From the NCBI GenBank assembly GCA_009781755.1, contig WQVD01000018.1, positions 1 through 53,482 of the forward strand: DNA of 53,482 bases. Reading direction: 5' to 3'. This stretch comes from Defluviitaleaceae bacterium (lineage in GTDB: Bacteria > Bacillota > Clostridia > Lachnospirales > WQUN01). Positions 36,545 to 45,044 of this stretch are shown one piece after another. Each line of letters opens with the position of its first letter. The first letter of the stretch is position 1. Both the position numbers and the translations under genes were made by a program. The notes beneath the pieces were generated by a model that saw nothing but the letters and a program-made list of their open reading frames with translations, searched no databases and was not told where the DNA came from.

Positions 36545-37330
36545 TTATTGTTCAGTTGCGCCGAAAAATTCAAACATCAAGGGCAGGCTTTCTTCCCAAA
36601 AATTCCAATCGTGCACGCCCGGCCATTCTTTGTATTGGTAGTCGAAGGGCAGCCCCTGCATGTGCGCGTCAAATTTGCGGTTGCCTTCGATCAGGAAGTC
36701 TTCGTGGCCGCAGGTGACCAGTACGCGGGGTTTTTGTGTTTGCGTGGCCACTTGGGCTGCCAATTTGAACAAATCCCCTTCGGGCGGCACTTGCATGTCA
36801 TGCCCCACAATGGCTACAGCCATTTTTTTAAGCAAATCGCTTTGCTGCGGCAGCACAGCAAATGCATATTCCGCATCCAATGCACCCGAAAACGCCGCCA
36901 CTGCCGTAAAGAATTCCGGCCGCGACAGGGCGATTTTCATCGCGCCGTACCCGCCCATGGACAACCCCGCCACGAAGGTGTTTTCGCGCGTGTGTTTAAT
37001 GTTCATGGTTTGTTCAATCAACGCGGGCAGCTCGTGCGCTACATAAGTAAAATAATTGGGCCCGTAAGTCATATCCGTGTAGAAGCTGTTGCCGACTTCG
37101 GGGCACACCACAATGTAGCCGTGTTGGTGGGCATAATGCACGATGCGGGTGTTTTCCAACCAATCCACGCACCCGCCGTACATTCCGTGCAATAAATAAA
37201 GCACCCGCGTAGGCGCATGCCCACCTATGGGTGCTGGCTCCGCCTTATTTGATGCCTGCGGGAAAATAATCTCAACATGGGTTAATGAACCCAAAACTTC
37301 AGAACGAAAATTCGCGGTAAATCTTGCCAT
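36545..37330 (-). CDS. Esterase of the EstA / esterase D family
   Basis: 261 residues of the alpha/beta-hydrolase fold, without a signal peptide. The nucleophile is Ser124 in FVAGLSMGGYGA; RVLYLLHGMYGGCVDW supplies the oxyanion region, GHEDFLIEGNR the Asp and GVHDWNFW the His. It is similar to tributyrin esterase EstA and to S-formylglutathione hydrolase-like proteins that remove acyl or feruloyl groups. The ATG at 37330 has GGAGGGG upstream. Residues 28-37 (NKAEPAPIGG) are encoded by bases resembling the core of inverted-repeat unit A, an apparent insert between the first two strands. Next to uxaC it may act on plant polysaccharide esters. Confidence 0.85.
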   Translation of the reverse strand: MARFTANFRSEVLGSLTHVEIIFPQASNKAEPAPIGGHAPTRVLYLLHGMYGGCVDWLENTRIVHYAHQHGYIVVCPEVGNSFYTDMTYGPNYFTYVAHELPALIEQTMNIKHTRENTFVAGLSMGGYGAMKIALSRPEFFTAVAAFSGALDAEYAFAVLPQQSDLLKKMAVAIVGHDMQVPPEGDLFKLAAQVATQTQKPRVLVTCGHEDFLIEGNRKFDAHMQGLPFDYQYKEWPGVHDWNFWEESLPLMFEFFGATEQ

Positions 37331-37416
37331 TTTAACCCCTCCTATAGTTGGTGCGTTATATCTTCGCACGCTTTTGTGCTATCATAATCCAAAACCTACC
37401 CGAAAGGAAGATTTTT

Positions 37417-37914
37417 GTGAAATACATAGACATGGCCCTGCAAATGGGCGCAAAAAACGCCGTGCGCTTTGATATCGGCGACATCGTTTTTGACCCGCGC
37501 GTGGTACTCAAGTGCATCTTCGGCTGCGGCGACTACGGACGCAACCATACCTGCCCGTACCAAAAATCCCCCCTCAATATGAAGGAGTACCAAGAAATCC
37601 TGTCACGCTACCGCTGGGGTGTCATCATCGGCTGCGCCGACAAAACCACCAGCCAAAAAATTTCCTTCGAGGTAGAACGCGCGGCATTCCTTGACGGCCA
37701 CCATTTCGCGTTCTCGCTGTCCGACTGCGGGCTGTGCAAGGAATGCACGCGCATTACCGACCAACCCTGCCGTGTACCCGGCAAGGCACGCCCCGCCTTC
37801 CACGCCGTGGGCATCGACGTGTTCAAGACCGTTCACAAATTCAACCTACCGCTGTCCGTAGCGCAAGATTACGACGCAGAGCTGAATTGGTATTCGGCGG
37901 TTTTTGTGGAGTAG
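37417..37914 (+). CDS. DUF2284 predicted metal-binding protein
   Basis: 165 residues. Cysteines are grouped as in DUF2284: CIFGCGDYGRNHTCPY (about 29-44) and CGLCKECTRITDQPC (about 103-117), eight Cys likely holding a metal or Fe-S cluster. It ends in GIDVFKTV and a C-terminal region typical of the family. The start is GTG at 37417, because AAAGGAAG lies just upstream; the longer frame from 37348 would overlap the divergent esterase promoter. A possible extended -10, TGCTATCAT, sits at about 37376. The physiological role of this family is not known to me. Confidence 0.85.
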   Translation: MKYIDMALQMGAKNAVRFDIGDIVFDPRVVLKCIFGCGDYGRNHTCPYQKSPLNMKEYQEILSRYRWGVIIGCADKTTSQKISFEVERAAFLDGHHFAFSLSDCGLCKECTRITDQPCRVPGKARPAFHAVGIDVFKTVHKFNLPLSVAQDYDAELNWYSAVFVE

Positions 37915-37937
37915 CACCCGCGCGGTAATTTCAAAAT

Positions 37938-37985
37938 CAGTTGGTTGCAATTTACAACCAACTGGTCGCAACTTGCGACCGGTTG
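37938..37985. repeat. Dispersed palindrome, two overlapping copies
   Basis: A full 27-bp copy (37938-37964, CAGTTGGTTGCAA...CAACCAACTG) shares three bases with a second copy (37962-37985, CTGGTCGCAACTTGCGACC...). The second copy is identical over 19 bases to the one inside rlmD at 42369. They lie 24 bases after the DUF2284 stop. No T run follows, so termination is doubtful. Confidence 0.75.
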
Positions 37986-38233
37986 AAAATATACGCTGTG
38001 CAAACAAAAACCACATATGCACGTATAGGATAGCAACACGCTTTCAATGCAACCCTTCTCGATAGGGCGCACCGCGCCGGAGAATGGTCGTTTTTGAATA
38101 TAAGGCAAGCGGGGGAGGCACCCATAGGCAATCGCGTCCGGTTCGACGATTGATTGCGCAAAACAGCACGGGCGAATATTCGCCATCTTGCCGACTTCAT
38201 TTTATTCCCATCAAATCATAAGGAGAAAATCAT
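37986..38233 (+). other. Gene-free stretch with small hairpins and a palindrome
   Basis: Contains GGCGC-ACC-GCGCC inside TTCTC/GAGAA (about 38062-38090) and a perfect palindrome GGCGAATATTCGCC at 38171-38184. The latter lies just before a weak promoter (TTGCCG, 17 bases, TCAAAT at 38211) of the next gene and could be its operator. No protein gene or known RNA was recognised. Confidence 0.4.
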
Positions 38234-38779
38234 ATGGAACACAAACACGAAACGAAAGTCGCGCTGTACGGCGCGGACGGCGGCCGCATGGGCGAAACCT
38301 TCTCGCGCCGCGCCCGCCAATTGGTGAAGCAACAACGCGCCACATGGATGAACGCGGAACACACCGCAATCCAATTCGTAGCCGACGAGCCCGAAGCATG
38401 GGACGCCGAACCCGCCGTCTACGCCCCCCACGAAGCTCACACCCCCGAAGCACCCGACGCCGCATTGCTGGAATTGGCGCAAAAGCGTTTATCTACGCGC
38501 CGCTGGTTCTTCTTGCATGCGTTGGCATTAATCCCCGGTTATGCATTTTGGGCCGCAATCTCGAGCGCAATGTTTTGGCGGTCAGGTAGTAATCAATTCG
38601 ATTACGGCTTCGCGCTGGGTGTGACGCTCACGTTGTGGACGGTGTCGTTCGTCGTTTCATTCTTCCGATTTAAAAAATACAACCGCGGTTATTTCCCCTT
38701 CGCCTTCACCGAAAACCGACGCGACCGTAAACTGGCAGAAGAAGTGGAACGACTACGCCGCATGGGTTACGGGAAGTGA
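38234..38779 (+). CDS. Membrane protein with two helices, unknown function
   Basis: 181 residues. The N-terminal part (1-90) is soluble and charged: LYGADGGRMGETFSRRARQL followed by an acidic Pro/Ala-rich stretch. Two hydrophobic segments (about 95-115 and 125-145) follow, then a basic tail with FRFKKYNRG and a helical end (DRKLAEEVERLRRMGYGK). The topology resembles 2TM-domain proteins. AAGGAGA lies 8-12 bases before the ATG. It ends one base before the end of dgt on the opposite strand, with no terminator between. Confidence 0.7.
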   Translation: MEHKHETKVALYGADGGRMGETFSRRARQLVKQQRATWMNAEHTAIQFVADEPEAWDAEPAVYAPHEAHTPEAPDAALLELAQKRLSTRRWFFLHALALIPGYAFWAAISSAMFWRSGSNQFDYGFALGVTLTLWTVSFVVSFFRFKKYNRGYFPFAFTENRRDRKLAEEVERLRRMGYGK

Positions 38780-39772
38780 TCAAGCCTCCCAAGCCCCCGG
38801 CATATAAATTTCGCCGAACCGCTTGATGGCGAAGCGGTCGGTCATGCCGGCGATATAGTCGGCTACGGCACCCTTGGGGTCGTTCTCATAATTTGACCGC
38901 AAGTCGGGCGGCAATTTATCCGGATGCTTTTCGTAATGCTCAAACAGCAGTCGAATGAGCATCTGGATTTTTTTACGTTCGGATTGGTGGAGTTGGTGGG
39001 CGTAGGTATTGGCGAAGAGGTAGGCGCGCAGCTCGCGCAGCACGGTGGCGACGTTGGGCGAGAGAGAAATTTCCGCGCGTCCTTCGTCCATGGCCGCCGC
39101 GCTGTGGGTGATTAAATCGCGCAGGAGAAAATCGATGCGCGCGGTAGAGGATTCTCCCAGTACCGACCGCGCGGATAACGGCAGGTCATGGGGGTCTAGG
39201 ATTTTGGCGCGGATGGCATCGTCTATGTCGTGGTTTATGTAGGCGATTTTGTCACTGATTTGCACGATGCGGCCTTCCAGTGTGGCGGGTGCACCGCTGG
39301 TGCGGTGGTTCAAAATGCCGTCGCGTACTTCTTGCGTCAGGTTCAAATCCAGCGTCACGCGCACGCTTTGCTCGTTGTGACGGAAGCCGCCGGGCAGCAA
39401 CGTATCCAGCGCGTCCTCGCCCGTATGGCCAAACGGCGTATGCCCCAAGTCATGCCCCAGCGCGATGGCCTCGGTCAAGTCCTCGTTCAACCGCAACGCC
39501 CGCGCCACCGTGCGGGCGATTTGCGCCACCTCCAACGTGTGCGTCAGTCGCGTCCGGTAATGGTCCCCCTCGGGCGATATAAAAACCTGTGTCTTGTGCA
39601 TCAACCGGCGGAAAGCTTTGCAATGGGTGATGCGGTCGCGGTCTTTTTGAAACTCTGTGCGTAGGGTGCACAAGGCGGCGGGATGAGCGCGACCTAGGGT
39701 GTCCGCACTTTTCATGGCGAGGGGGGAGAGTGTTTCGCATTCGAATTGTTCGCGTTGTTGGCGCAGGTTCAT
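38780..39772 (-). CDS. dgt: Deoxyguanosinetriphosphate triphosphohydrolase-like protein
   Basis: An HD-domain enzyme that splits dNTPs into deoxynucleosides and triphosphate. It has 330 residues, the short form common in Firmicutes. HD motif ligands are visible in YRTRLTHTLEVAQIARTVAR (about 70) and IALGHDLGHTPFGHTGEDAL (about 105-125), with the closing Asp in ISDKIAYINHDIDDA. The N-terminus (EQFECETLSPLAMKS) matches dgt-like proteins encoded next to dnaG in other Firmicutes; here dnaG is absent. GAGGTGC precedes the ATG. Confidence 0.93.
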   Translation of the reverse strand: MNLRQQREQFECETLSPLAMKSADTLGRAHPAALCTLRTEFQKDRDRITHCKAFRRLMHKTQVFISPEGDHYRTRLTHTLEVAQIARTVARALRLNEDLTEAIALGHDLGHTPFGHTGEDALDTLLPGGFRHNEQSVRVTLDLNLTQEVRDGILNHRTSGAPATLEGRIVQISDKIAYINHDIDDAIRAKILDPHDLPLSARSVLGESSTARIDFLLRDLITHSAAAMDEGRAEISLSPNVATVLRELRAYLFANTYAHQLHQSERKKIQMLIRLLFEHYEKHPDKLPPDLRSNYENDPKGAVADYIAGMTDRFAIKRFGEIYMPGAWEA

Positions 39773-39794
39773 GGCGGCACCTCGTTATGTATGA

Positions 39795-39823
39795 TTGTTA
39801 TTTTTGCTGCCTCCAATTATACT
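39795..39823 (+). promoter_or_regulatory. Sigma-A promoter of the aspartoacylase-like gene
   Basis: TTGTTA, 17 bases, TATACT, ending 36 bases before the ATG at 39859. It lies in the divergent gap between dgt and this gene. Confidence 0.65.
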
Positions 39824-39858
39824 CCACACACAAATGCTAGGCAAAGGAGTTTTGTCTA

Positions 39859-40671
39859 ATGTTATTACATACCCTCATGATATTGATGCTTATCATGTCA
39901 CTGACTTCGTCTGTCCATGCCCATGTCGGCACATCGCCTACATATGCATACGAGCCCGCCGCTGCCGTCACCCACTACACGAATGCCCGCATCCCCCATG
40001 GATTGGATGAACGGCACAAAATCACTTATCACCTCTTTGACACGCAGATGCCGGGGCCTCATATCGTCATCATCGCCGGCATACACGGCAACGAACCCGC
40101 ACCCCGGTACGCCGCCCAATACATAGTAGACCATTTTCATTTTGAACAAGGCCGTTTTTTGATTATCCCCGTGGCCAGTTTATATGCCGCCACCCACCAA
40201 ACGCGCAACATCCAGCGCGATGACCTTAACCGCCAATTCCACAACCCCGACCCACGCGGAAATGCCGCCCAGCGGGTTGCCGCAAGCATCATTGACATCA
40301 TTACCGATTTCGAGCCCGACGCCATCATCGACCTGCACAAAGCCACCCCCGGCAGGCTGGTGAATACGCTGGTGCACCACCAAGACAACCCGCAAACCGC
40401 CGCGCTAACCCGCCATGCCATCCAATTTGCAACCGACGCTATCAACGATAGCGCACTGGTCAATAACGTTGGCGGCAACCGACCCTTCCGCGAATTTCCG
40501 TATGAAAATTTTCCGGGCACCACCAGCCGCGAATTTAGCTATTTATTCGGAGTACCTTCCCTATTGTTGGAAACCGGACTACACCATCCCATGTCTTTAC
40601 GCGTAGCACAGCATTTGTTTTTGATTGATGCATTGGTAACTTTCTTTACGGATACGCACGCGCCGGAATAA
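39859..40671 (+). CDS. Secreted succinylglutamate desuccinylase/aspartoacylase-family protein (M14-like)
   Basis: 270 residues. A signal peptide covers about 1-22 (LLHTLMILMLIMSLTSSVHA). The zinc site motif IIAGIHGNEPAPRYA (His and Glu, about 75-80) is followed by RDDLNRQF, the conserved Arg/Asn pair, then DAIIDLHKA with the third zinc His. FGVPSLLLETGLH near the end supplies the expected catalytic Glu. The fold is the small carboxypeptidase-like zinc hydrolase acting on N-acyl amino acids or peptides; being exported, it may work on cell-wall or external peptides. GGAG precedes the ATG. yhaM follows 42 bases on. Confidence 0.83.
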   Translation: MLLHTLMILMLIMSLTSSVHAHVGTSPTYAYEPAAAVTHYTNARIPHGLDERHKITYHLFDTQMPGPHIVIIAGIHGNEPAPRYAAQYIVDHFHFEQGRFLIIPVASLYAATHQTRNIQRDDLNRQFHNPDPRGNAAQRVAASIIDIITDFEPDAIIDLHKATPGRLVNTLVHHQDNPQTAALTRHAIQFATDAINDSALVNNVGGNRPFREFPYENFPGTTSREFSYLFGVPSLLLETGLHHPMSLRVAQHLFLIDALVTFFTDTHAPE

Positions 40672-40678
40672 AAACGTG

Positions 40679-40684
40679 TATAAT
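40679..40684 (+). promoter_or_regulatory. Possible yhaM -10 box
   Basis: GTGTATAATGC gives TATAAT preceded by TG, 30 bases before the yhaM ATG. No -35 is clear. Confidence 0.4.
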
Positions 40685-40713
40685 GCACACAAAAGAATCC
40701 GAAGGAGCCACCC

Positions 40714-41658
40714 ATGCGCTATTTGGAAGACATCCGCGAGAACGAACACGTCGTCGAGCATTACCTGTGCAAGTCAAAGCAAACCCTCAAAACACGTAGC
40801 GGCAAAACATATTTGTCTCTGCGCCTATGCGATAAAACCGGCCACATGGATGGCAAAGTATGGGAGATGAACAACGATATCCAATCCTTTGAAGAGGGCG
40901 ACATGGTAAAAATTGACGCCCAAGTCGTCACTTTCCAAAACGAATTGCAACTGAAGATCATGAAACTGCGCAAATCGCGCGAGGAAGAATACATTCCGAT
41001 GAACTACGTGCCCTGCACAGACAAGGACATCGATGCGCTGTACGGCGAAGTCTGTGACTTCATCAAATCCGTCCAACACCCCAAGCTGCGCGCGTTACTG
41101 GATGCCATTTTGGTCAACGATGCGGCGCGGGTGCAGGCGTTTAAGACGCATTCCGCCGCCAAGCAAATGCACCACAGCTACATGGGCGGTCTGCTCGAGC
41201 ACACCCTGAGCGTGGCGCAAATATGCGACTTTATGGCCACGCGGCACAAACACGTCAACCGCGACCTACTCATCACCACCGCCCTGCTGCACGACATCGG
41301 CAAGGTCTACGAGCTGTCCGCCATGCCCATGAACGACTACACCGACGACGGCCAAATGCTGGGGCACATCACCATCAGCGTGGAAATGGTGGGCGATGCC
41401 GTGCGCAATATCCCCGACTTCCCCCACGAGCTAGCCAGCCTAGTCAAGCACTCCCTCCTCGCCCACCACGGCGAGTACGAATTTGGCTCGCCCAAGCTGC
41501 CCGCTACCATCGAAGCATTCCTCCTGCACTGCGCCGACAACATGGACGCCAAGCTCAAATCCTTCGAAGAAATCCTGGACAAAGATGCCACCGCAGGCCC
41601 GTGGACGGGTTACCAAAAAGTCTTAAATCGCTACCTGCGCCGGTCGGATTTTAGTTAA
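40714..41658 (+). CDS. yhaM: 3'-5' exoribonuclease YhaM
   Basis: 314 residues: an N-terminal OB-fold (about 1-95; KTYLSLRLCDKTGHMDGKVW) and an HD domain. The HD ligands are in MHHSYMGGLLEHTLSV (about 150-163), ALLHDIGK (about 194-201), HITISVEMVG and the later HH of LLAHHGEYEFGSPK. This matches the manganese-dependent YhaM family of Firmicutes, which trims RNA and single-stranded DNA ends. AAGGAG lies before the ATG. The stop codon shares one base with the rlmD start (TAATG), so the two RNA-related genes are coupled. Confidence 0.93.
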   Translation: MRYLEDIRENEHVVEHYLCKSKQTLKTRSGKTYLSLRLCDKTGHMDGKVWEMNNDIQSFEEGDMVKIDAQVVTFQNELQLKIMKLRKSREEEYIPMNYVPCTDKDIDALYGEVCDFIKSVQHPKLRALLDAILVNDAARVQAFKTHSAAKQMHHSYMGGLLEHTLSVAQICDFMATRHKHVNRDLLITTALLHDIGKVYELSAMPMNDYTDDGQMLGHITISVEMVGDAVRNIPDFPHELASLVKHSLLAHHGEYEFGSPKLPATIEAFLLHCADNMDAKLKSFEEILDKDATAGPWTGYQKVLNRYLRRSDFS

Positions 41659-43172
41659 TGGAATCACAAAAATCACACCCCGCGAACACGACCCTACGCA
41701 AAAACGCCATAGTGACATTGGACATCATCAACGTCAACGCCAAGGGTTTTGGCATCGGGCGCGTGGACGACTTTGTGCTATTCACAGAAGGCGCACTACC
41801 CGGCGAACGCATCGAAGCACAGATTGTAAAGTTAAAATCGCGCTACGGTTTCGCGAAAATATCGCGCATCATAACCCCGTCGCCTGCGCGGATAACGCCG
41901 CGTTGCACGGTAGCAGCAGGCCTGCGCCCCTCGCCATCCGGCATATGCGGCGGCTGCCAATTCCAGCACTGTGATTATGCTGCGCAGTTGGAGATAAAAA
42001 AGCAAATCGTCATTGATGCACTTACCCGCATCGGCGGGTTCAGCAGCCCACCTGTGGCAGATGTGCTGGGGCATTTTGATGCTTCGGATACCACCCCGTG
42101 GCACTACCGTAACAAGGGCATTTTCCCCGTGGCACCCGCTGATAATGCGGATGGCTTTGCCATAGGCATGTATGCCGCGCGGTCACATCGCTTGGTCGAA
42201 ATCGACGAATGCCTGCTCCAGCACCCGATGCACAAACGGGTGCTTTTTGTTGTGCGCAATCACATGCATGCCCGCAAAATCACCCCCTACGACGAATCCA
42301 GCCACACCGGCACGATGCGGCAAATCATGGTGCGCACATCTGCAGCCACGGATGAAGTCATGGTCGTACTGGTCGCAACTTGCGACCACTTGCCCGCCGA
42401 AGACGAACTGGCGCAGACCCTCGTCCGCGACGCAGGGGCTACGACGGTGTTGATCAATCCGCACACCGCGCGAGGCAACACTGTACTGGGCAACCGCTTC
42501 CGCACCCTAACAGGCAGCGGCTCCATTGAAGAATCCATCGGCGCAGTGCGCTACCGCATATCGCCGCAATCTTTTTTCCAAGTTAATTCGCATCAAGTGA
42601 AAAAGCTGTACGACATCGCCCTACAAATGGCGGGTAACGCGGATTACATCATCGACGCACATGCGGGCGCGGGGGGCATCACCCTGTACGCCGCGCACCA
42701 GGCTGCCACGCAAGGGCGCAAGTTACACGCACTGGGTATCGACATTGTAGCCGCCGCCATCAACGACGCACAAAAAAATGCCGATTTAAACGGCATTAAC
42801 AATGTAACGTTCCAAGTCGGCGCGGCAGAGGAAGTGATTCCCACGATGTTGAGCGCAGCTAACGCAATGAACTGCACAAACGGCCACCCCAACACCGTGT
42901 CATCGGTTCCAACTATTTCCGCCGCTCGCCCGCAGTTAGTCTTCCTCGACCCACCGCGCAAAGGTTGCGAAACCCCACTGCTAGACGCGCTCATCACCGC
43001 CCACATCCCTAAGGTCGTGTACATCTCCTGCGACCCCGCCACCCTAGCGCGTGATATAAAACACCTACACAGCGGCGGCTACACCCTGCAACAAGTACAG
43101 CCCGTAGACATGTTCCCACACACGGGGCATGTGGAGTGCGTTGCATTATTAACCAAGGAGGAAAGCGCATGA
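41658..43172 (+). CDS. rlmD: 23S rRNA (uracil-5-)-methyltransferase, RumA/RlmD family
   Basis: 504 residues. The N-terminal TRAM domain (about 10-70) includes NAKGFGIGRVDDFVLF. Fe-S cysteines are in ITPRCTVAAG and ICGGCQFQHCDYA (about 83-112). The SAM domain has DAHAGAGGITLYAA, VFLDPPRKGCETP and the catalytic Cys458 in VVYISCDPATLARD. Members methylate U747 and/or U1939 of 23S rRNA. Bases 42369-42392, encoding part of VVLVATCDHLP, form a copy of the dispersed palindrome that is identical over 19 bases to an intergenic copy at 37962, so part of this codon run may derive from a repeat insertion. It overlaps the next lipoprotein gene as ATGA. Confidence 0.93.
   Translation: MESQKSHPANTTLRKNAIVTLDIINVNAKGFGIGRVDDFVLFTEGALPGERIEAQIVKLKSRYGFAKISRIITPSPARITPRCTVAAGLRPSPSGICGGCQFQHCDYAAQLEIKKQIVIDALTRIGGFSSPPVADVLGHFDASDTTPWHYRNKGIFPVAPADNADGFAIGMYAARSHRLVEIDECLLQHPMHKRVLFVVRNHMHARKITPYDESSHTGTMRQIMVRTSAATDEVMVVLVATCDHLPAEDELAQTLVRDAGATTVLINPHTARGNTVLGNRFRTLTGSGSIEESIGAVRYRISPQSFFQVNSHQVKKLYDIALQMAGNADYIIDAHAGAGGITLYAAHQAATQGRKLHALGIDIVAAAINDAQKNADLNGINNVTFQVGAAEEVIPTMLSAANAMNCTNGHPNTVSSVPTISAARPQLVFLDPPRKGCETPLLDALITAHIPKVVYISCDPATLARDIKHLHSGGYTLQQVQPVDMFPHTGHVECVALLTKEESA
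42369..42392. repeat. Dispersed palindrome copy inside rlmD
   Basis: CTGGTCGCAACTTGCGACC plus CACTTG. The first 19 bases match the copy at 37962-37980 exactly. It is read in frame within rlmD and does not disrupt the protein. Confidence 0.7.
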
Positions 43173-44839
43173 AATCCTATAGCATGAAATCCGCCAAGCG
43201 TTTATTAATAACCCTTATCCTATTGCTATTTATCAGCGCATGCGGCCGCAACACGGACACGTATGACGACGATAATGATTACATCGAATACGAAGAACAA
43301 GACGCAACCAAAAATAACCACGAACCCGCGAATAACGAAAATGACGACAACAACATAAAACAAGAACCCACGGCAGTCCACCGCGCTGCACCCGTACTTA
43401 ACACTTATGTCCAATACGCATTAGAAATCGCGAACGCAAGGCGCTTGCAAATCGAAAGTTTATACTACGGGGATTTGCGGCGTTACACCTACGGCCGCGC
43501 AGCAATCGAAGCAAATACATCCCAAGAAATTTTTGAACGCTTTGAACAATTTGCGTGGGAATGGGCTCCACAATTTCAATATACAAGGGAGCCTTCGTAT
43601 ACATTAACCCAGCAACAAGCCTTGCATGATTTGCGGGTGTTACGCTTGCTTATGCAACAATATTATGGTGCTTATATATTTTATGGCGGGGATGATGTGT
43701 TCTTGCCGCTTTTTAATGAAATGGAATTAAACGTGATATTGCATCCGGCACATTATACAAACAATGCACTCCATTTCGCAGGATTAATTATTCACTACTT
43801 ATCGCATGTTATCGTGGACAATCATTTTTTTGTGCATGAATGGATTTTGGGAGGATGGGGGCATAACTACGGTTGGGGTACTGCGGCCGCTTATTTTATT
43901 ACTGACATGCAATTTGGACGTAGCGAAGATGGATTTTTCTTTGAAGAAAACGGCTTATATATCCAAGATATACACGGACATGACATGGACACCCTTTTTC
44001 GCCTATCCATCAACCAAAACGGTGATTTATTCTATACACCGGTCGTTTATCTGCTAGATCATGTGGATATTTATTATTACCCCTTATTCATCACCGATGC
44101 GCAGGGGGATGTGCAGGAAATTGTGTTGCGCCGCATGGCTTGGCCTTATTTATTAGGCGGGTACAACGATGTTACGCGCGACTTAATAACCACGCAATCA
44201 CAGGGCGATATACCCATCGTGCGAATATTGCGCATGGGTTATTATTACGAAAGCGACTTCCAAAGGTTATTGGAATACGCGTATGACCTGCGTTACGAGC
44301 CAATCGTTATTATTGACATCCGTTCCAATCAAGGGGGCAGTTCAGAATTAGCAACGCGTTTTATGCGCGCTCTAACCGGAGAACCTGTTAGCACGCACTT
44401 GATGATGCTCCAATATAATACCGTGTTTTGAAGTACGCGCGGCATTTCAACAGCGGACGCTGAAAACGTGCCACTCCCCATCCGTGCGTTTGATAATTAC
44501 AGCTTTGTAACAAATTTTGCCGGTGGCCATTTCATACCCAATGACCGATTGTTTATCATTTTGACTGACAAGAACACAGTATCTGCCGGCGAAGGAATGG
44601 TTGATTTAGTACTGAACGTGGAAAATGTATTGGTCATTGGCCAAAATACGCGTGGTATGCTGGCCAAATCCGGCGGATTGCATTTTTATTTACCATATTC
44701 GGGCATCCTCATTCACTTTGGCGCGGCTGTCATATTCAAACCCAAAGGGCTTTTCCAAGAAGGTGTAGGCTTCGCTCCCGACATTTGGGTATACGGCGAT
44801 GCGCTGGAAGCCGCGCTGGCATTCCTCGACCGGCGATAA
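43169..44839 (+). pseudogene. S41-type peptidase lipoprotein interrupted by one in-frame TGA
   Basis: The ATG at 43169 has AGGAGG upstream. The signal ends in LFISAC (Cys25 lipidated). An Asp/Asn/Glu-rich linker (about 28-70) precedes a soluble helical part (75-300) and an S41/tricorn-like fold, with IVIIDIRSNQGGSS near 390. Codon 421 (44429-44431) is TGA. The same frame continues without other stops to 44839, through RLFIILTDKNTVSAGEG, which holds the presumed nucleophile Ser, and VIGQNTRGML. So one nonsense codon separates the fold from its active-site Ser. Possibilities are a pseudogene, a sequencing error, or UGA recoding. No convincing SECIS hairpin is seen, and TGA is used as a normal stop elsewhere in the window. 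Confidence 0.8.
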
Positions 44840-44861
44840 TCTTTAGCCTTTAACCGCTTAA

Positions 44862-44898
44862 CCGCATGATGTGACTACCCACATCATGCGGCTTTTTT
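44862..44898 (+). terminator. Terminator of the yhaM-rlmD-S41 operon
   Basis: CCGCATGATGTG pairs with CACATCATGCGG over a 6-base loop, followed by CTTTTTT. It lies 25 bases after the S41 stop. Confidence 0.9.
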
Positions 44899-44939
44899 AT
44901 TATTTGGCAACGCGCGAAAAATAAATTTTTGCCAACCCC

Positions 44940-44971
44940 TTGACTGCGACGTATACGTCACGGTTTATAAT
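44940..44971 (+). promoter_or_regulatory. MerR-type promoter with 20-bp spacer and internal operator
   Basis: TTGACT and TATAAT are separated by 20 bases, three more than normal, as at promoters that MerR-family activators untwist. The spacer holds the perfect palindrome GACGTATACGTC (44948-44959). It sits in front of a MerR-family gene, so autoregulation is very likely. Confidence 0.8.
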
Positions 44972-44991
44972 CAAATCCTAAACGACAAATT

Positions 44992-45025
44992 GAATGTTTC
45001 GCGATGTCTTCGACGCGAAACATTC
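44992..45025 (+). promoter_or_regulatory. Perfect 12-bp hairpin in the TipA-like gene leader
   Basis: GAATGTTTCGCG (44992-45003) pairs with CGCGAAACATTC (45014-45025) over a 10-base loop. It lies between the promoter and the ribosome site (GGAGG at 45031). There is no T run, so it is not an obvious terminator; it may stabilise the mRNA or bind a protein. Confidence 0.5.
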
Positions 45026-45044
45026 GACAACGGAGGCTAGACAC

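Noticed and set aside
44429..44510. Selenocysteine insertion at the in-frame TGA
   Set aside because: No stable bacterial SECIS-like hairpin could be drawn directly after the TGA, and S41 peptidases use no Sec at this place; kept only as a remote option.
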